Of a DNA stretch of 64,000 bases, positions 17,369 to 26,076 are shown piece by piece (within the stretch, counting starts at the first letter, position 1; each line of letters starts with the position of its first letter). The position numbers and the translations under genes were made by a program. The notes under the pieces are model-generated. The model was not told where the DNA came from and did no database searches. It saw nothing but the letters and a program-made list of their open reading frames with translations. Origin of the DNA: Microbacterium sp. SZ1 (lineage in GTDB: Bacteria; Actinomycetota; Actinomycetes; Actinomycetales; Microbacteriaceae); NCBI RefSeq assembly GCF_002362255.1, contig NZ_LPVV01000038.1, positions 62,001-126,000 on the forward strand. The letters run 5' to 3'.

Positions 17369-18205
17369 TCAGACCCGCTGGGTGCCCAACACGCGGAGCA
17401 GCTCCAGCTTGCTCGCCGACTCCGACCCGGGCGCGGCCGTCAGCACGACCAGCGTCTGCGACTCGTCCTCGGTGAAGAGCGCCTGGCAGTCGACCTCGAT
17501 CTCGCCGATGTCGGGGTGGATGAGCACCTTGTGGTCGTCGAACCGCCGACGGACCTCGTGCACCTCCCACAGGGCGGCGAACTCCGGGCTCTGCGCGCGC
17601 AGTGCACTCACGATCTCCCCGGCGCGCGACTTCTCCCCGAGCGCGCCGTAGGCGGCGCGCAGCGAGGCGACGAGCACGCGACTGCGGTGGTCATGATCCG
17701 CCTCCGGGTATCGGCTGCGCTCTTCGTCGACATCGGTGAACCAGCGGTAGATTCCGCTGCGCTCCAGCCCTTCCAGAGCGCTCGCGTCCCCGAGCAGGGC
17801 CTTCGCCGCATCGTTCTGCACGAGGACCTCGTCGAGCACCGAGACGATGAAGGCAGGAGTGTCGCTGAGCCGGTCGAGGATCCTCAGCATCCCGGGGTGC
17901 ACGTAGTCGATGAACATCGCCCGGTCGGGCGCACTGTGCCCGCTCACCCGATGCAGGTAGTCGCGCTCGTCGGGACTGAGTCGCAGTGCCCGCGCCAGCG
18001 CGGCGAGGATCTGCACGCTCGGCTGCGGCCCACGCCGCTGCTCGAGACGGGTGTAGTAGTCGGTCGACATGGCGGCGAGCTGCGCCACCTCTTCGCGGCG
18101 CAGTCCCGGGGTGCGTCGTCGTGGCCCGGCGCTCAGCCCCACATCGCCGGGCCGCAGCTGCGCGCGGCGCGCAAGGAGGAAGTCCGCGAGCGCATCTCTG
18201 TCCAC
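17369..18205 (-). CDS. XRE/MmyB-type transcriptional regulator
   Basis: N-terminal helix-turn-helix (PGLRREEVAQLAAMSTDYYTRLEQ) followed by an MmyB-like ligand-binding domain with ALRLSPDERDYLHRVSG and WFTDVDEERSRYPE. About 278 residues from GTG at 18205; ATG at 18238 is the alternative and would put the palindromic operator on the start codon. It is divergent from an SDR, a common arrangement in which the regulator represses both itself and the neighbour. The ligand is unknown. Confidence 0.85.
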   Translation of the reverse strand: MDRDALADFLLARRAQLRPGDVGLSAGPRRRTPGLRREEVAQLAAMSTDYYTRLEQRRGPQPSVQILAALARALRLSPDERDYLHRVSGHSAPDRAMFIDYVHPGMLRILDRLSDTPAFIVSVLDEVLVQNDAAKALLGDASALEGLERSGIYRWFTDVDEERSRYPEADHDHRSRVLVASLRAAYGALGEKSRAGEIVSALRAQSPEFAALWEVHEVRRRFDDHKVLIHPDIGEIEVDCQALFTEDESQTLVVLTAAPGSESASKLELLRVLGTQRV

Positions 18206-18237
18206 CTCCTCAGTATCGCGCGCGGTGGACGAGGCCA

Positions 18238-18275
18238 TCCAGGGACCCCGGATCCCTGGATGACCGGTCCCTGGA
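18238..18275. promoter_or_regulatory. Palindromic operator between regulator and SDR
   Basis: Perfect 8-nt inverted repeat TCCAGGGA (18238) and TCCCTGGA (18253) with 7 nt between, plus a third copy TCCCTGGA at 18268. It sits in the divergent region 33 nt upstream of the SDR start, the expected place for the MmyB-type regulator to bind. Confidence 0.65.
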
Positions 18276-18307
18276 GCGGCGTTCGGGATCCGCGCAGAGT
18301 TGGACTC

Positions 18308-19072
18308 ATGGACATCAGCGGAAACACCATCTTCATCCCCGGAGCGACGAGCGGCATCGGCCTCTCCCTCGCACAGCGGTTCGCCGAGCGCGGCAACACG
18401 GTCATCGTCGGCGGACGACGCGGCGAGCTGCTGGAGCGGATCGCCGCGGAGAACCGGGGCATCGACACGGTGCAGATCGACACGACGGATGCCGACAGCA
18501 TCCGCTCGGCAGCCGCGCAGGTGCTCGCCGCGCACCCCGACCTCAACGTGCTGATCACGATGGCGGGCATCATGCGCGCCGAGGACTGGACGACATCGAG
18601 CGGCTTCCTGGAGACGGCGGAATCCATCGTGACGACGAACCTGCTCGGACCGATCCGCCTGATCGCCGCCTTCATCGACCATCTCGTCACCCGACCGGAT
18701 GCGACGATCATGACCGTGTCGTCGGGTCTCGCGTTCGCGCCGCTGCGGGTGACTCCGACGTACAACGCCACGAAGGCGGCCATCCACATGCTCAGCGAGT
18801 CGGTGCGGCTGCAGCTCGCCGGGACGAGCGTCGCCGTGCAGGAGCTCGAGCCCCCGTCGGTGCGCACCGCCCTCATGCCCGGCCAGGAGTCCAGCGACTT
18901 CGCCATGCCGCTCGACGACTTCGTCTCCGAGGTCATGGAGATCATCGAGTCGCAGCCCGACGCACGGGAGATCCAGGTCGAGAACGTGAAGTTCCTGCGC
19001 TACGGCGAGGCGCGCGGCGACTACGAGCAGGTCGTGGCGACGTTGAACGCCCGCGACCCGCACGGGAACTGA
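18308..19072 (+). CDS. Short-chain dehydrogenase/reductase
   Basis: 254 residues. NAD(P)-binding glycine motif GATSGIG (about residues 11-17), the NNAG-equivalent TMAGIM, catalytic Ser in TVSSGLAFAPL and the YNATK pair (Tyr/Lys). The sequence resembles DltE-like oxidoreductases. It is probably induced through the palindromic operator directly upstream. Physiological substrate unknown. Confidence 0.88.
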   Translation: MDISGNTIFIPGATSGIGLSLAQRFAERGNTVIVGGRRGELLERIAAENRGIDTVQIDTTDADSIRSAAAQVLAAHPDLNVLITMAGIMRAEDWTTSSGFLETAESIVTTNLLGPIRLIAAFIDHLVTRPDATIMTVSSGLAFAPLRVTPTYNATKAAIHMLSESVRLQLAGTSVAVQELEPPSVRTALMPGQESSDFAMPLDDFVSEVMEIIESQPDAREIQVENVKFLRYGEARGDYEQVVATLNARDPHGN

Positions 19073-19096
19073 TCGGACGGCGGTCGGCGCTGGCCG

Positions 19097-19984
19097 TCAG
19101 AGCGCTGCGTCGACCGCCTGCTGAACCGTGCGGTGGGTGAACGAGAAGCCGCTCTGCTCCAGTGCGGTCGGGCGGACATCGGCGTCCGAGAGCAGCAGCG
19201 AGTCGGCCGCCGCCCCCAGTGCCAGCTTCAGCGCCCACGCGGGTGCGGGCAGCCAGAACGGTCGATGCATCGCCGCCGCGACCGCGCGGCCGAGGTCGTT
19301 CGCGGTGGCGGCAGTGGGGCCCGAGAGGTTGACCGGGCCGTCGAGCTTCGCATCGATCACCTGGCGGATGCCGCGCACCTCGTCGTCGAGCGAGATCCAC
19401 GGCCACACCTGGGTTCCCCGCCCGAGCGGGCCGGCGAGCCCGAAGCGCGTGAGCTGGATCAGCGGCTTGAGCACACCCTGCCGATGCACGATGGGCGCCG
19501 TGCGCAGAAGCGCCACGCGCGTGCGGTCGCCGGCGCGGAGCGCCTCGTCCTCCCACCGCACGCAGAGCTTCGCGAGGAACGTGTCGCCCGGACCCGCCGT
19601 CTCCGAGAGGGTCTCCCCCGGCGCCGAGCCGTAGTAGCCGACGGCGGAGGCGGACACCAGGGCGGGCGAGTCGTCGCCGAGGGCTCGCAGGGCCGCGGCG
19701 ATGGTCCGCGTCGAGGAGATCCGCGAGTCCACGAGCTCGCGCCGATACCCCGGGGTCCACGGCAGCCGCCCGACGCTCGCACCCCCGAGTGCGACGACCG
19801 CGACGGCTCCGTCGAGCGCTGCGGGAGACAGCTCTTCCGCGGACGGATCCCACTGGACTTCGTCGGACGAGCGGGCGGGGCGTCGGACGAGCGTCGTGAC
19901 GGAGATGCCGTCGGCCCGGAGAGACGACACGAGCGCCGTCCCGACGAGCCCGGAGGCTCCGCTGACCACGATGCGTCCATTCAT
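19097..19984 (-). CDS. TIGR01777 family epimerase (YfcH-like)
   Basis: 295 residues. Extended SDR with the Rossmann loop VSGASGLVGTALV, the family block SASAVGYYGSAPGE, and a C-terminal DUF1731-like region (PTALEQSGFSFTHRTVQQAV). ATG at 19984 has GGGAG 6 nt upstream. Converges with the SDR gene. Function of the family is not established; a nucleotide-sugar substrate is only a guess from the fold. Confidence 0.87.
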   Translation of the reverse strand: MNGRIVVSGASGLVGTALVSSLRADGISVTTLVRRPARSSDEVQWDPSAEELSPAALDGAVAVVALGGASVGRLPWTPGYRRELVDSRISSTRTIAAALRALGDDSPALVSASAVGYYGSAPGETLSETAGPGDTFLAKLCVRWEDEALRAGDRTRVALLRTAPIVHRQGVLKPLIQLTRFGLAGPLGRGTQVWPWISLDDEVRGIRQVIDAKLDGPVNLSGPTAATANDLGRAVAAAMHRPFWLPAPAWALKLALGAAADSLLLSDADVRPTALEQSGFSFTHRTVQQAVDAAL

Positions 19985-20132
19985 GCCGACTCCCGATCCT
20001 CGACCGCCCGGAGAAATCTCCTGCCCCGAGTCTGTCACGGTGCGGTCACGACGCGCCCGAGTTTCGATCCGTACCTTACGCCCCGCGCGAGCCGACCGAT
20101 ATTACAGTTCGGGGAGCGCAGGAAGAGGAGAA

Positions 20133-21221
20133 GTGACCACCACCTACATCGAGACCGGCGGCCATGTACGGGTCTACGACGACGCCGTGCGGACGCACGA
20201 GGTGTTCCCCCTCGGCACCTACCGGGTGCACTTCACGTCGAAGGAGGGTTTCAGCCTCATCAAGGTCGACGACCTCACCGTCGGCACGGAGCGCGTCTAC
20301 GGCGGCCTCGACAGGAAGGTCGCGAAGATCTTCCGCTCGTACGCGCTGTCCGACCGCAGTCTCGGGGTCATGCTCTCCGGTGACAAGGGGATCGGCAAGA
20401 CGCTCTTCCTGCGGATGGTCGCGGAGGAGGCACGAGATCAGGCTCTGCCCGTCGTCATCGTCTCGGAGGACAACGAGGGCATCGTGGAGTTCCTCGACAG
20501 CCTCGACGAGTGCCTCATCGTGTTCGACGAGTTCGAGAAGACGTTCCCCGTGGCCCGCCGCGGCGGCGTCGACGGCGCGAACCGCCAGAACCAGTTCCTC
20601 TCACTCTTCGACGGCCTCTCGTCTGTCAAGCGCATCTACTGCCTGACGGTCAACGACATCAACGACGTCAGCACGTACATCGTGAACCGGCCGGGGCGTT
20701 TCCACTACCACATGCGGTTCGAGTATCCAGGACCCGACGAGGTGAGGCAGTACCTGCTCGATCAGGCGCCGAACGCCGACCCCACCGAGATCGAGAATGT
20801 CGCGCTGTTCTCGCGCAGAGCACGCTTGAACTACGACCACCTCCGCGCGATCGCGTTCGAGCTCGCCCAACCCGACACGCTCTTCTCGGAGATCGTGCAG
20901 GATCTCAACATCAAGTCGATCGAACCGAGCCTGTACCGCATCGAAGCGCGCTTCCCCGACGGCAAGGTCTGGTCGGAGGAAGCGGAGATGAACCTCTTCG
21001 AGCGCGGTGATGTGGGCCGCACCTACGAGCTGCGCAACGCGAACCGGTCGTTGTTCGCATCGTTCGTCCCCCGCGACCTCGTATTCGAGTCCGATGGCAC
21101 GATCTTCATACCGATCGACCGGCTCGAGCTCGTCGACGACGAGGACGAGGAGCCCGAGATCTATCCGACAAGCGTGAGCCTCACCCTCGTCGGCCAGACC
21201 GCGTACGGGTTCGGACTCTGA
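20133..21221 (+). CDS. Orphan AAA+ ATPase
   Basis: 362 residues from GTG at 20133 with a GAGGAG site. Residues 80-200 form a compact AAA+ module: Walker A GDKGIGKT (83-90), Walker B LIVFDEFEKTF (128-138), a sensor-1-like LTVNDIND and an RPGRF arginine-finger-like motif similar to FtsH-clade ATPases. There is an N-terminal domain of about 75 residues and a C-terminal beta-rich, acidic region of about 100. No protease or nuclease domain is attached. The nearest look-alikes I know are phage-type ATPases. It lies alone, convergent with the first flagellar sigma gene. Confidence 0.7.
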   Translation: MTTTYIETGGHVRVYDDAVRTHEVFPLGTYRVHFTSKEGFSLIKVDDLTVGTERVYGGLDRKVAKIFRSYALSDRSLGVMLSGDKGIGKTLFLRMVAEEARDQALPVVIVSEDNEGIVEFLDSLDECLIVFDEFEKTFPVARRGGVDGANRQNQFLSLFDGLSSVKRIYCLTVNDINDVSTYIVNRPGRFHYHMRFEYPGPDEVRQYLLDQAPNADPTEIENVALFSRRARLNYDHLRAIAFELAQPDTLFSEIVQDLNIKSIEPSLYRIEARFPDGKVWSEEAEMNLFERGDVGRTYELRNANRSLFASFVPRDLVFESDGTIFIPIDRLELVDDEDEEPEIYPTSVSLTLVGQTAYGFGL

Positions 21222-21238
21222 GACGACGCTCGGGACAG

Positions 21239-21259
21239 GTCTGAGGGGGCGCCTCAGAC
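21239..21259. terminator. Hairpin between convergent ATPase and sigma genes
   Basis: 7-bp stem GTCTGAG and CTCAGAC with a GC loop; it overlaps the sigma factor stop codon at 21254. Confidence 0.5.
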
Positions 21260-22057
21260 GCCGATGGTCTGCCCCAGGAACGAACGCGCGTAGCGGTGAC
21301 CGCTCGCGATCGCCAAGCGGTCGAAGTACGCGTCGAGGACGGCGGTCGATGAGCGCGACCTACGGGTCTCCCCGCCATGCCCGTCGGCGAGATGACGGTC
21401 GAGCGCGTCGCGCAGCATCCGCACCGCCTCCGCACGCTGCTGCGACACCGCAGCATGGGAGACCCCGAGCTCCTCGGCGATCTCCGTGACGGTGCGGTCC
21501 TCGAAGTAGATCGCCCTGACGATGCGTCGCTTGCGCTCGGGCAGGGCATCGACGGCGATGTGCAGGAGCTCCTCCCGCTCCGCCGCGATCGCCATCTCCT
21601 CGGGGAGGTATCCGCTCCAGACGATCTGATGCACGTCGAGCACATCCAGGCTCGTGACGGTGCGCTCGGCATCCGCGAGCTGCTGCGTGACCGCTCTGGC
21701 GTCGATCCCCATCGCGTCCGCGATCTCGGTGACCGTCGGCGTTCGTCCCAGCACACCGCCCAGCATGTCGCGGACGCGGACGGTCTCCCTCGCCTTCACC
21801 CTGACGTCGCGCGGCGCCCAGTCCATCGCCCTCAGCTCATCCTTCAGGGCCCAGTTGATCCGCTCGCGCGCATAGGCGCCGAAGGGCACGCCGAGATCCG
21901 CGTCGTATCTGTCCGCCGCGCGGACGAGCGCGAACGCGCCGGCGGCAGCGAGGTCTTCTCTGGAGACATGGGTCAACCGGGCGGCGACAGCGGCGGTCGC
22001 CGCTCCGACGATGTGCAGGTGATCGACCACGAGCTTGTTCCGCGCGCGCAACGGCAT
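21254..22057 (-). CDS. FliA-like sigma-70 family factor, first copy
   Basis: 267 residues. Region 2 is LAAAGAFALVRAADRYDADLGVPFGAYARERINWALKDELR, region 3 has TPTVTEIADAMGIDARAV, and region 4 carries the helix-turn-helix DRTVTEIAEELGVSHAAVSQQ. There is no long N-terminal region 1.1, as in flagellar sigma-28. It closes the flagellar cluster at the low-coordinate end, 170 nt after the HU-like gene. It may drive the shared GTTAC/GCGATAGT promoters of the cluster; the paralogue at 50478 is the other candidate. Confidence 0.85.
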   Translation of the reverse strand: MPLRARNKLVVDHLHIVGAATAAVAARLTHVSREDLAAAGAFALVRAADRYDADLGVPFGAYARERINWALKDELRAMDWAPRDVRVKARETVRVRDMLGGVLGRTPTVTEIADAMGIDARAVTQQLADAERTVTSLDVLDVHQIVWSGYLPEEMAIAAEREELLHIAVDALPERKRRIVRAIYFEDRTVTEIAEELGVSHAAVSQQRAEAVRMLRDALDRHLADGHGGETRRSRSSTAVLDAYFDRLAIASGHRYARSFLGQTIGV

Positions 22058-22227
22058 ACGGTCCCGCCTCTTCCGCTGTCAGTGCAAGCCCCCCAGCGAC
22101 CCACAGCATCACCACCCCACGGTGACGAGAAACATCATTCGTCTACATGCTAGGGCCGCGGAGGGCGCGGAGAGGGACCGAACGTCGAAACGCTCGTGAA
22201 TTCTCGTTTACGTTTAGATCACGATTG

Positions 22228-22542
22228 CTATTCGGTCGACTTGACGCGCTTGTTCACCTCGCGCGTCGCCGAGAACTTCAGCACCGTGTAGTCGTCGACC
22301 TCGCCGGCCCCCTCGTCCTTCGAGAACTGCACCCGGTGACCCTTGTGGGTCTGCGGGTAGAACTTCCCGAAGTTCGTCAAGGTCACGGTGTTGCCGCGAC
22401 TGACGAGATCGACGAGCTCGTCGATCATCGCGTTGTACGCCGTCTGCGCAGCGCCCACGGAGATCCCGCCCCGCCGCGCGAACCGCTGCACGAACTCCCT
22501 CTTGCTCACCCGACTCGTGTCGAGCGTCCTGGATGTGCTCAT
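22228..22542 (-). CDS. HU/IHF family DNA-binding protein
   Basis: 104 residues with the HU-fold pattern: KREFVQRFARRGGISVGAAQTAYNAMIDELVDLVSRGNTVTLTNFGKFYPQTHKGHRV, where the NFGKF turn precedes the DNA-binding arm. The start at 22542 gives MSTSRTLDTSRVSK with GGACGG upstream. The C-terminal basic tail is short. Its place between fliW and a flagellar sigma gene suggests an architectural role in the cluster, but this is only positional. Confidence 0.85.
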   Translation of the reverse strand: MSTSRTLDTSRVSKREFVQRFARRGGISVGAAQTAYNAMIDELVDLVSRGNTVTLTNFGKFYPQTHKGHRVQFSKDEGAGEVDDYTVLKFSATREVNKRVKSTE

Positions 22543-22755
22543 TTTCCGTCCAATGGAAATGTCACCCGTCACCGGGCGTCTTGCGCTGTACCCCACCAGC
22601 GACATCCGCCGACGCGCGCAGGCCCCACACTTCCTGCAACGTCGTCGGATCTGCCAGTACCCCAGCCTGTGCTCCTCAGAGGATAACTACTGTTCCTTGG
22701 TATATGCGGTGAAAATCGAATTCCTCTGAGCATCGATCCACCGGACACCCGAAAA
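22543..22755. other. Intergenic region with 9-bp inverted repeat
   Basis: 213 nt between HU and fliW with locally low GC at 22682-22725. A perfect inverted repeat CTCAGAGGA (22675) / TCCTCTGAG (22722) brackets this AT-rich segment. It probably contains the HU gene promoter; no protein-coding signal is convincing. Confidence 0.45.
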
Positions 22756-22778
22756 GGCTGAGAGGATCTCCCTCAGCC
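22756..22778 (-). terminator. Intrinsic terminator of the flgN-flgK-flgL-fliW operon
   Basis: 7-bp stem GGCTGAG/CTCAGCC followed on the minus strand by TTTTC; it overlaps the fliW stop codon. Confidence 0.7.
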
Positions 22779-23165
22779 GTCGAGCCGCACGCGGATCGGA
22801 TACTCCTCGTCGTCGAGGATGATCTGCAGCGCCCGCCCGGTCGCGGGATCGAGCACGATCGGCGCTCGAAGGTTCACGTACACACCGTCGTCGGACGGAT
22901 TGGCCACGATCAGGATCCGTACGTCCGCGGCTTCGCCCACCCCGAGATCGGATCGGACTCCGGCAGAGATGCGCGGGCCGTAGTGGTAATCGTTGAACAC
23001 CGGGTCGAGCAGGAAGAGCCGAACATCGGCATCCGTCGCACGGAGCGCGTAGAGGCCGTCGGCGCCCGCGATCGGCTCCAGCGAGAACGACGTGTGCGGC
23101 CGCAGGCCGGGCATGGGCGCGACGAAGTCGACGGCGATGCCCGCGGTATCGGTGAGGACGGTCAT
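22773..23165 (-). CDS. fliW: Flagellar assembly factor FliW
   Basis: 130 residues, beta-rich, with the FliW landmarks GLYALRATDADVRLFLLDP, DVRILIVANPSDDGVYVNLRAPIVLD and a C-terminal hydrophobic/charged strand. In Bacillus FliW binds both flagellin and CsrA, so that free flagellin releases FliW to... inhibit or free translation control of flagellin. Here csrA and fliC are in the same cluster. Its ATG overlaps the flgL stop (ATGA). Confidence 0.9.
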   Translation of the reverse strand: MTVLTDTAGIAVDFVAPMPGLRPHTSFSLEPIAGADGLYALRATDADVRLFLLDPVFNDYHYGPRISAGVRSDLGVGEAADVRILIVANPSDDGVYVNLRAPIVLDPATGRALQIILDDEEYPIRVRLDG

Positions 23166-24049
23166 CGCAGGAACTCCAGCAGGTTGGTCTGCAGCGACTT
23201 CGCGGTCACCTGCAGGGCGGATTGGAACACGAGCTCGGCGGACTGCAGGCGCACGAGCACCTCGAGGCTGTCGACGTTCTCGACCTCGACCCGGCGGGCC
23301 TCCAGGTCGGTCGACACCGACAGGTTCTGCGACATGGCCCTCTCGATCTGAACCTGACGGGCCCCCGTCTCCCCGCGCGCCGCAGTGAATGCCGTGAGGC
23401 GTGCGTCGACGTCGGCGAGACGCGAGCCGACGTTCGCGCCGCCGCGCAGCTCTGCGGCGATGTCGCGCAGCATCGCGAAGGCGCTCGTCGGGCCGGATCC
23501 GAACGCCTGAGCGCCGTCGAAGTCCACCCGCACGGTCTCGTTGTCACTGATGCGGCGACGCACACCGTCGCCTGCGGTGCCGTTGAAGCCGAAGGTCACC
23601 GGGTCGAACGCCGTGGCCGCATCGCTGGTGCCGGCGAACACGCTGCGCCCCAGAACGGTGGTGTTCGCCTGCGAGAGCAGCTCGGCGCTGATCGTCTCGA
23701 GTTCCTGCGCGATCGACTCGCGGGCCGTCGCGCTGAGCGCACCCGAGTTCGCCCCCTGCGCGACGAGATCGCGAGCGCGGTTGAGCAGGTCGGTGCTGGC
23801 GTCGAGAGCGGTGTCGACGGTCGTGACCCAGGCGAGTCCGTCGCTGAGATTGCGGGAGAACTGAGCCACGCGCGACTGCTCGCCGTGCAGCCCCAGGGTG
23901 GTGGCGGCCGCGGCCGGGTCCTCGCTCGGAGTGCGGAACGCACGCTGCGACGTCGCCTGGTGCTGCAGCCGCTCCCGGTCGACGAGGTTGCTCTGCAGGG
24001 TGCGCAGCGACTGCTGCGTCATGGTGTTGCTCGTGATGCGCCCGATCAT
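23162..24049 (-). CDS. flgL: Flagellar hook-associated protein 3
   Basis: 295 residues. N-terminal flagellin-like helix MIGRITSNTMTQQSLRTLQS and C-terminal SLEVLVRLQSAELVFQSALQ, the D0 helices that pack at the hook-filament junction. Located directly after flgK with a 13-nt gap. Its length is normal for FlgL of Gram-positives. Confidence 0.93.
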   Translation of the reverse strand: MIGRITSNTMTQQSLRTLQSNLVDRERLQHQATSQRAFRTPSEDPAAAATTLGLHGEQSRVAQFSRNLSDGLAWVTTVDTALDASTDLLNRARDLVAQGANSGALSATARESIAQELETISAELLSQANTTVLGRSVFAGTSDAATAFDPVTFGFNGTAGDGVRRRISDNETVRVDFDGAQAFGSGPTSAFAMLRDIAAELRGGANVGSRLADVDARLTAFTAARGETGARQVQIERAMSQNLSVSTDLEARRVEVENVDSLEVLVRLQSAELVFQSALQVTAKSLQTNLLEFLR

Positions 24050-24062
24050 GATGCCTCCGGGA

Positions 24063-25469
24063 TCAGCGGCCGACTAGGCCGGTGCGGTTGATGAGCAGAT
24101 CGAGCGCCTCGTCGACCGCGGTGAGCACGCGCGCAGCCGCCTGATACGCGGTCTGATAGGTGAGGAGGTTGATGGTCTCCTCATCACCGTCGACCGAGGC
24201 GTTCGACTGCTGCGCGGTGACGGCGGCAACCGCGCCCATGTCGGCGATGTCGGCCCGCTGGCGGTCTCCCCCGACGGTCACGGAGAAGCCCGTCACGAAA
24301 CTCGACCACACGGTGCTCGGCCCCGACGCCGACGACCCGAGGGTGCTGATGCGGTCGGCGATCGTGGTGTCCTTGGCTCCGGCGCCCGGCGCGGCCAGCG
24401 CGAGGTCGGCGAGTCCGTCGGGCACCACCCGGAGTCCGAGAGCGGCCGGTCCGCTCGCGTCGATCGTGAAGAAGTCGCCGCCCGGCGTGCCGGCTGACGT
24501 CACACCTGTGCGGTGGATGTCGTTGACGGCCGTCGCGAGGGCGGATGCCGTCGCGTTGTAGGCCGCGGCGACGCCGGCGAGCGTGCCGCCATCGGCCGCA
24601 GGACCGAGCGCGCTGATCGCACCGCCGACCGAACCGCCCGTCAGAGCGACCGGCACCGTCGGACGATCCGCCCAGGCCACCGTGATCCGGCCACCCGCGG
24701 CGATCTCCCGCGGACCGCTCACCGTCAGCGCGCGACCGACGTCGCCGGAGACCAGGGCGTTGCCGTCGATGCGGAGGGTCAGGGTGCCGTCGGCCTCGAC
24801 CGCTCCCGTGGCGCCGACCGCGGTCGACAGCTGCTGCGCGAGCACGTTGCGCTGATCGATGAGCTCGTTGGCGCCGCGCCCCGAGAGCAGGGCATCGCGG
24901 ATCTGCCCGTTGAGGGCAGCGACCTGCCCGGCCATCGCGTTGACATCGGCGATCTGCCGGTCCACCTGACCGCGCAGATCGGTCCACTGCCCGGCGATCG
25001 ACTGATACCCGGCGGCGATCTGACCGACGAGCACCTCGGCGTTCGTCAGCACGACCTTGGCCGCCCCGGCATCCGGGGTGTTGGCGAGGTCGGACCAGCC
25101 CGACCAGAACCGGTTGAGGTTCGCGGCGAGCCCGTCGGACGTCGGCTCGGCCATCACGGCCTCCGCCTGACCGGCCGCAGTCGCTCTCGTGACCCAGAAG
25201 CCGGACGTTCCGAGCGCGTCGCGCACCCGCGCGTCGAGCAGGTCGTTCCCGAGGCGGGCGACACCGGTGACTCCGACTCCCCCACCGACGGAGAACGTGG
25301 TCGGCCAGAGCCCCGTGGACCCCGGAGCCGACAGCGACGTCTGCTCGAGCCGCTGCCGCGTGTAGCCGGCGGTGGTCTGGTTGGCGATGTTCTGCCCCGT
25401 GACTGTCATGCCGGCGCGAGCCGCGGCGAGAGCGGATTCGGCGAGCCGGAGTCCTGCGAACGACGACAT
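24063..25469 (-). CDS. flgK: Flagellar hook-associated protein 1
   Basis: 468 residues starting MSSFAGLRLAESALAAARAG, followed by the rod/hook-family motif GQNIANQTTAGYTRQR. The C-terminus (ETINLLTYQTAYQAAARVLTAVDEALDLLIN) is the matching D0 helix. I prefer ATG at 25469, which has GAGGG 10 nt before it; GTG at 25478 overlaps the flgN stop. It forms the hook-filament junction with FlgL. Confidence 0.94.
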   Translation of the reverse strand: MSSFAGLRLAESALAAARAGMTVTGQNIANQTTAGYTRQRLEQTSLSAPGSTGLWPTTFSVGGGVGVTGVARLGNDLLDARVRDALGTSGFWVTRATAAGQAEAVMAEPTSDGLAANLNRFWSGWSDLANTPDAGAAKVVLTNAEVLVGQIAAGYQSIAGQWTDLRGQVDRQIADVNAMAGQVAALNGQIRDALLSGRGANELIDQRNVLAQQLSTAVGATGAVEADGTLTLRIDGNALVSGDVGRALTVSGPREIAAGGRITVAWADRPTVPVALTGGSVGGAISALGPAADGGTLAGVAAAYNATASALATAVNDIHRTGVTSAGTPGGDFFTIDASGPAALGLRVVPDGLADLALAAPGAGAKDTTIADRISTLGSSASGPSTVWSSFVTGFSVTVGGDRQRADIADMGAVAAVTAQQSNASVDGDEETINLLTYQTAYQAAARVLTAVDEALDLLINRTGLVGR

Positions 25470-25474
25470 CGTGG

Positions 25475-25957
25475 TCACACCCTCGTGTCGAGCAGGCGGG
25501 CATCGCCGTCGCGGACGACGTCGCCGGACGGGTCGTACTCACCGGTCGGTGTGCCGAGGCCGGCGATGGTCTCCTGCGTGACGCGGATCGCCGTACGCAG
25601 GCGCTGCTCGTTGACCTTCTTCATCTGGGCGATCTCCTCGGCCAGCGAGGTCATCGCCTCGAGGTGACCGGACATGACCTCGCGCCAGGCGTCGGTGGGT
25701 GCGGCGTCGATGAGCTCTCGCAGCGTCGTGGCCTCAGGGACTCCCCATTCGTCGGCGACGGCGACCACCAGTGTGTCGCGCGAGAGGGCGACCGTCGGCA
25801 TCGCCGCCAGCACCCGATCGATCTCGTTCGCCGCGTGGTGGATCCAGCGGTTCCGTCCGGTCGCGAGGAGCATCTGCTGCTCGTCGAGCTTGAAGAGCAG
25901 CACCTCGAGCAGATCGCGCTCTCGCATCAGCTGCATGCTCAGGTCGTGAGCGGCCAC
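25475..25957 (-). CDS. flgN: FlgN-like chaperone for hook-associated proteins
   Basis: 160 residues, mostly helical, with the FlgN-type opening LSMQLMRERDLLEVLLFKLDEQQMLLATG and a central VNEQRLRTAIR helix. Likely binds FlgK and FlgL before export. GTG start at 25957; first gene of an operon driven by the promoter at 26013-26041. Confidence 0.8.
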   Translation of the reverse strand: MAAHDLSMQLMRERDLLEVLLFKLDEQQMLLATGRNRWIHHAANEIDRVLAAMPTVALSRDTLVVAVADEWGVPEATTLRELIDAAPTDAWREVMSGHLEAMTSLAEEIAQMKKVNEQRLRTAIRVTQETIAGLGTPTGEYDPSGDVVRDGDARLLDTRV

Positions 25958-25987
25958 GGTTCGTCACCTCGTCAGTCGCGGTTTGCC

Positions 25988-26003
25988 GACGGGATTGCCC
26001 GTC
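25988..26003 (-). promoter_or_regulatory. Leader hairpin before flgN
   Basis: 6-bp stem GACGGG/CCCGTC with loop CAAT on the minus strand, 10 nt downstream of the -10 element. Unlike the other leaders it has no GGA in the loop. Confidence 0.45.
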
Positions 26004-26012
26004 ATACTCAGG

Positions 26013-26041
26013 ACTATCGCGACATCGATGTGCGGGGTAAC
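26013..26041 (-). promoter_or_regulatory. Flagellar promoter of flgN-flgK-flgL-fliW
   Basis: Minus-strand GTTAC (26041-26037), 16 nt, GCGATAGT (26020-26013). Same pattern as five other sites in front of flagellar operons. The -10 half resembles the sigma-28 element GCCGATAA. Confidence 0.72.
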
Positions 26042-26076
26042 TCGGGCCGGATGGGGAGAACTCCCCATTGACAGCC

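Noticed and set aside
22388..22729. 113-residue plus-strand frame between HU and fliW
   Set aside because: Overlaps the HU gene start antisense and an AT-rich promoter region; no coding signal of its own.
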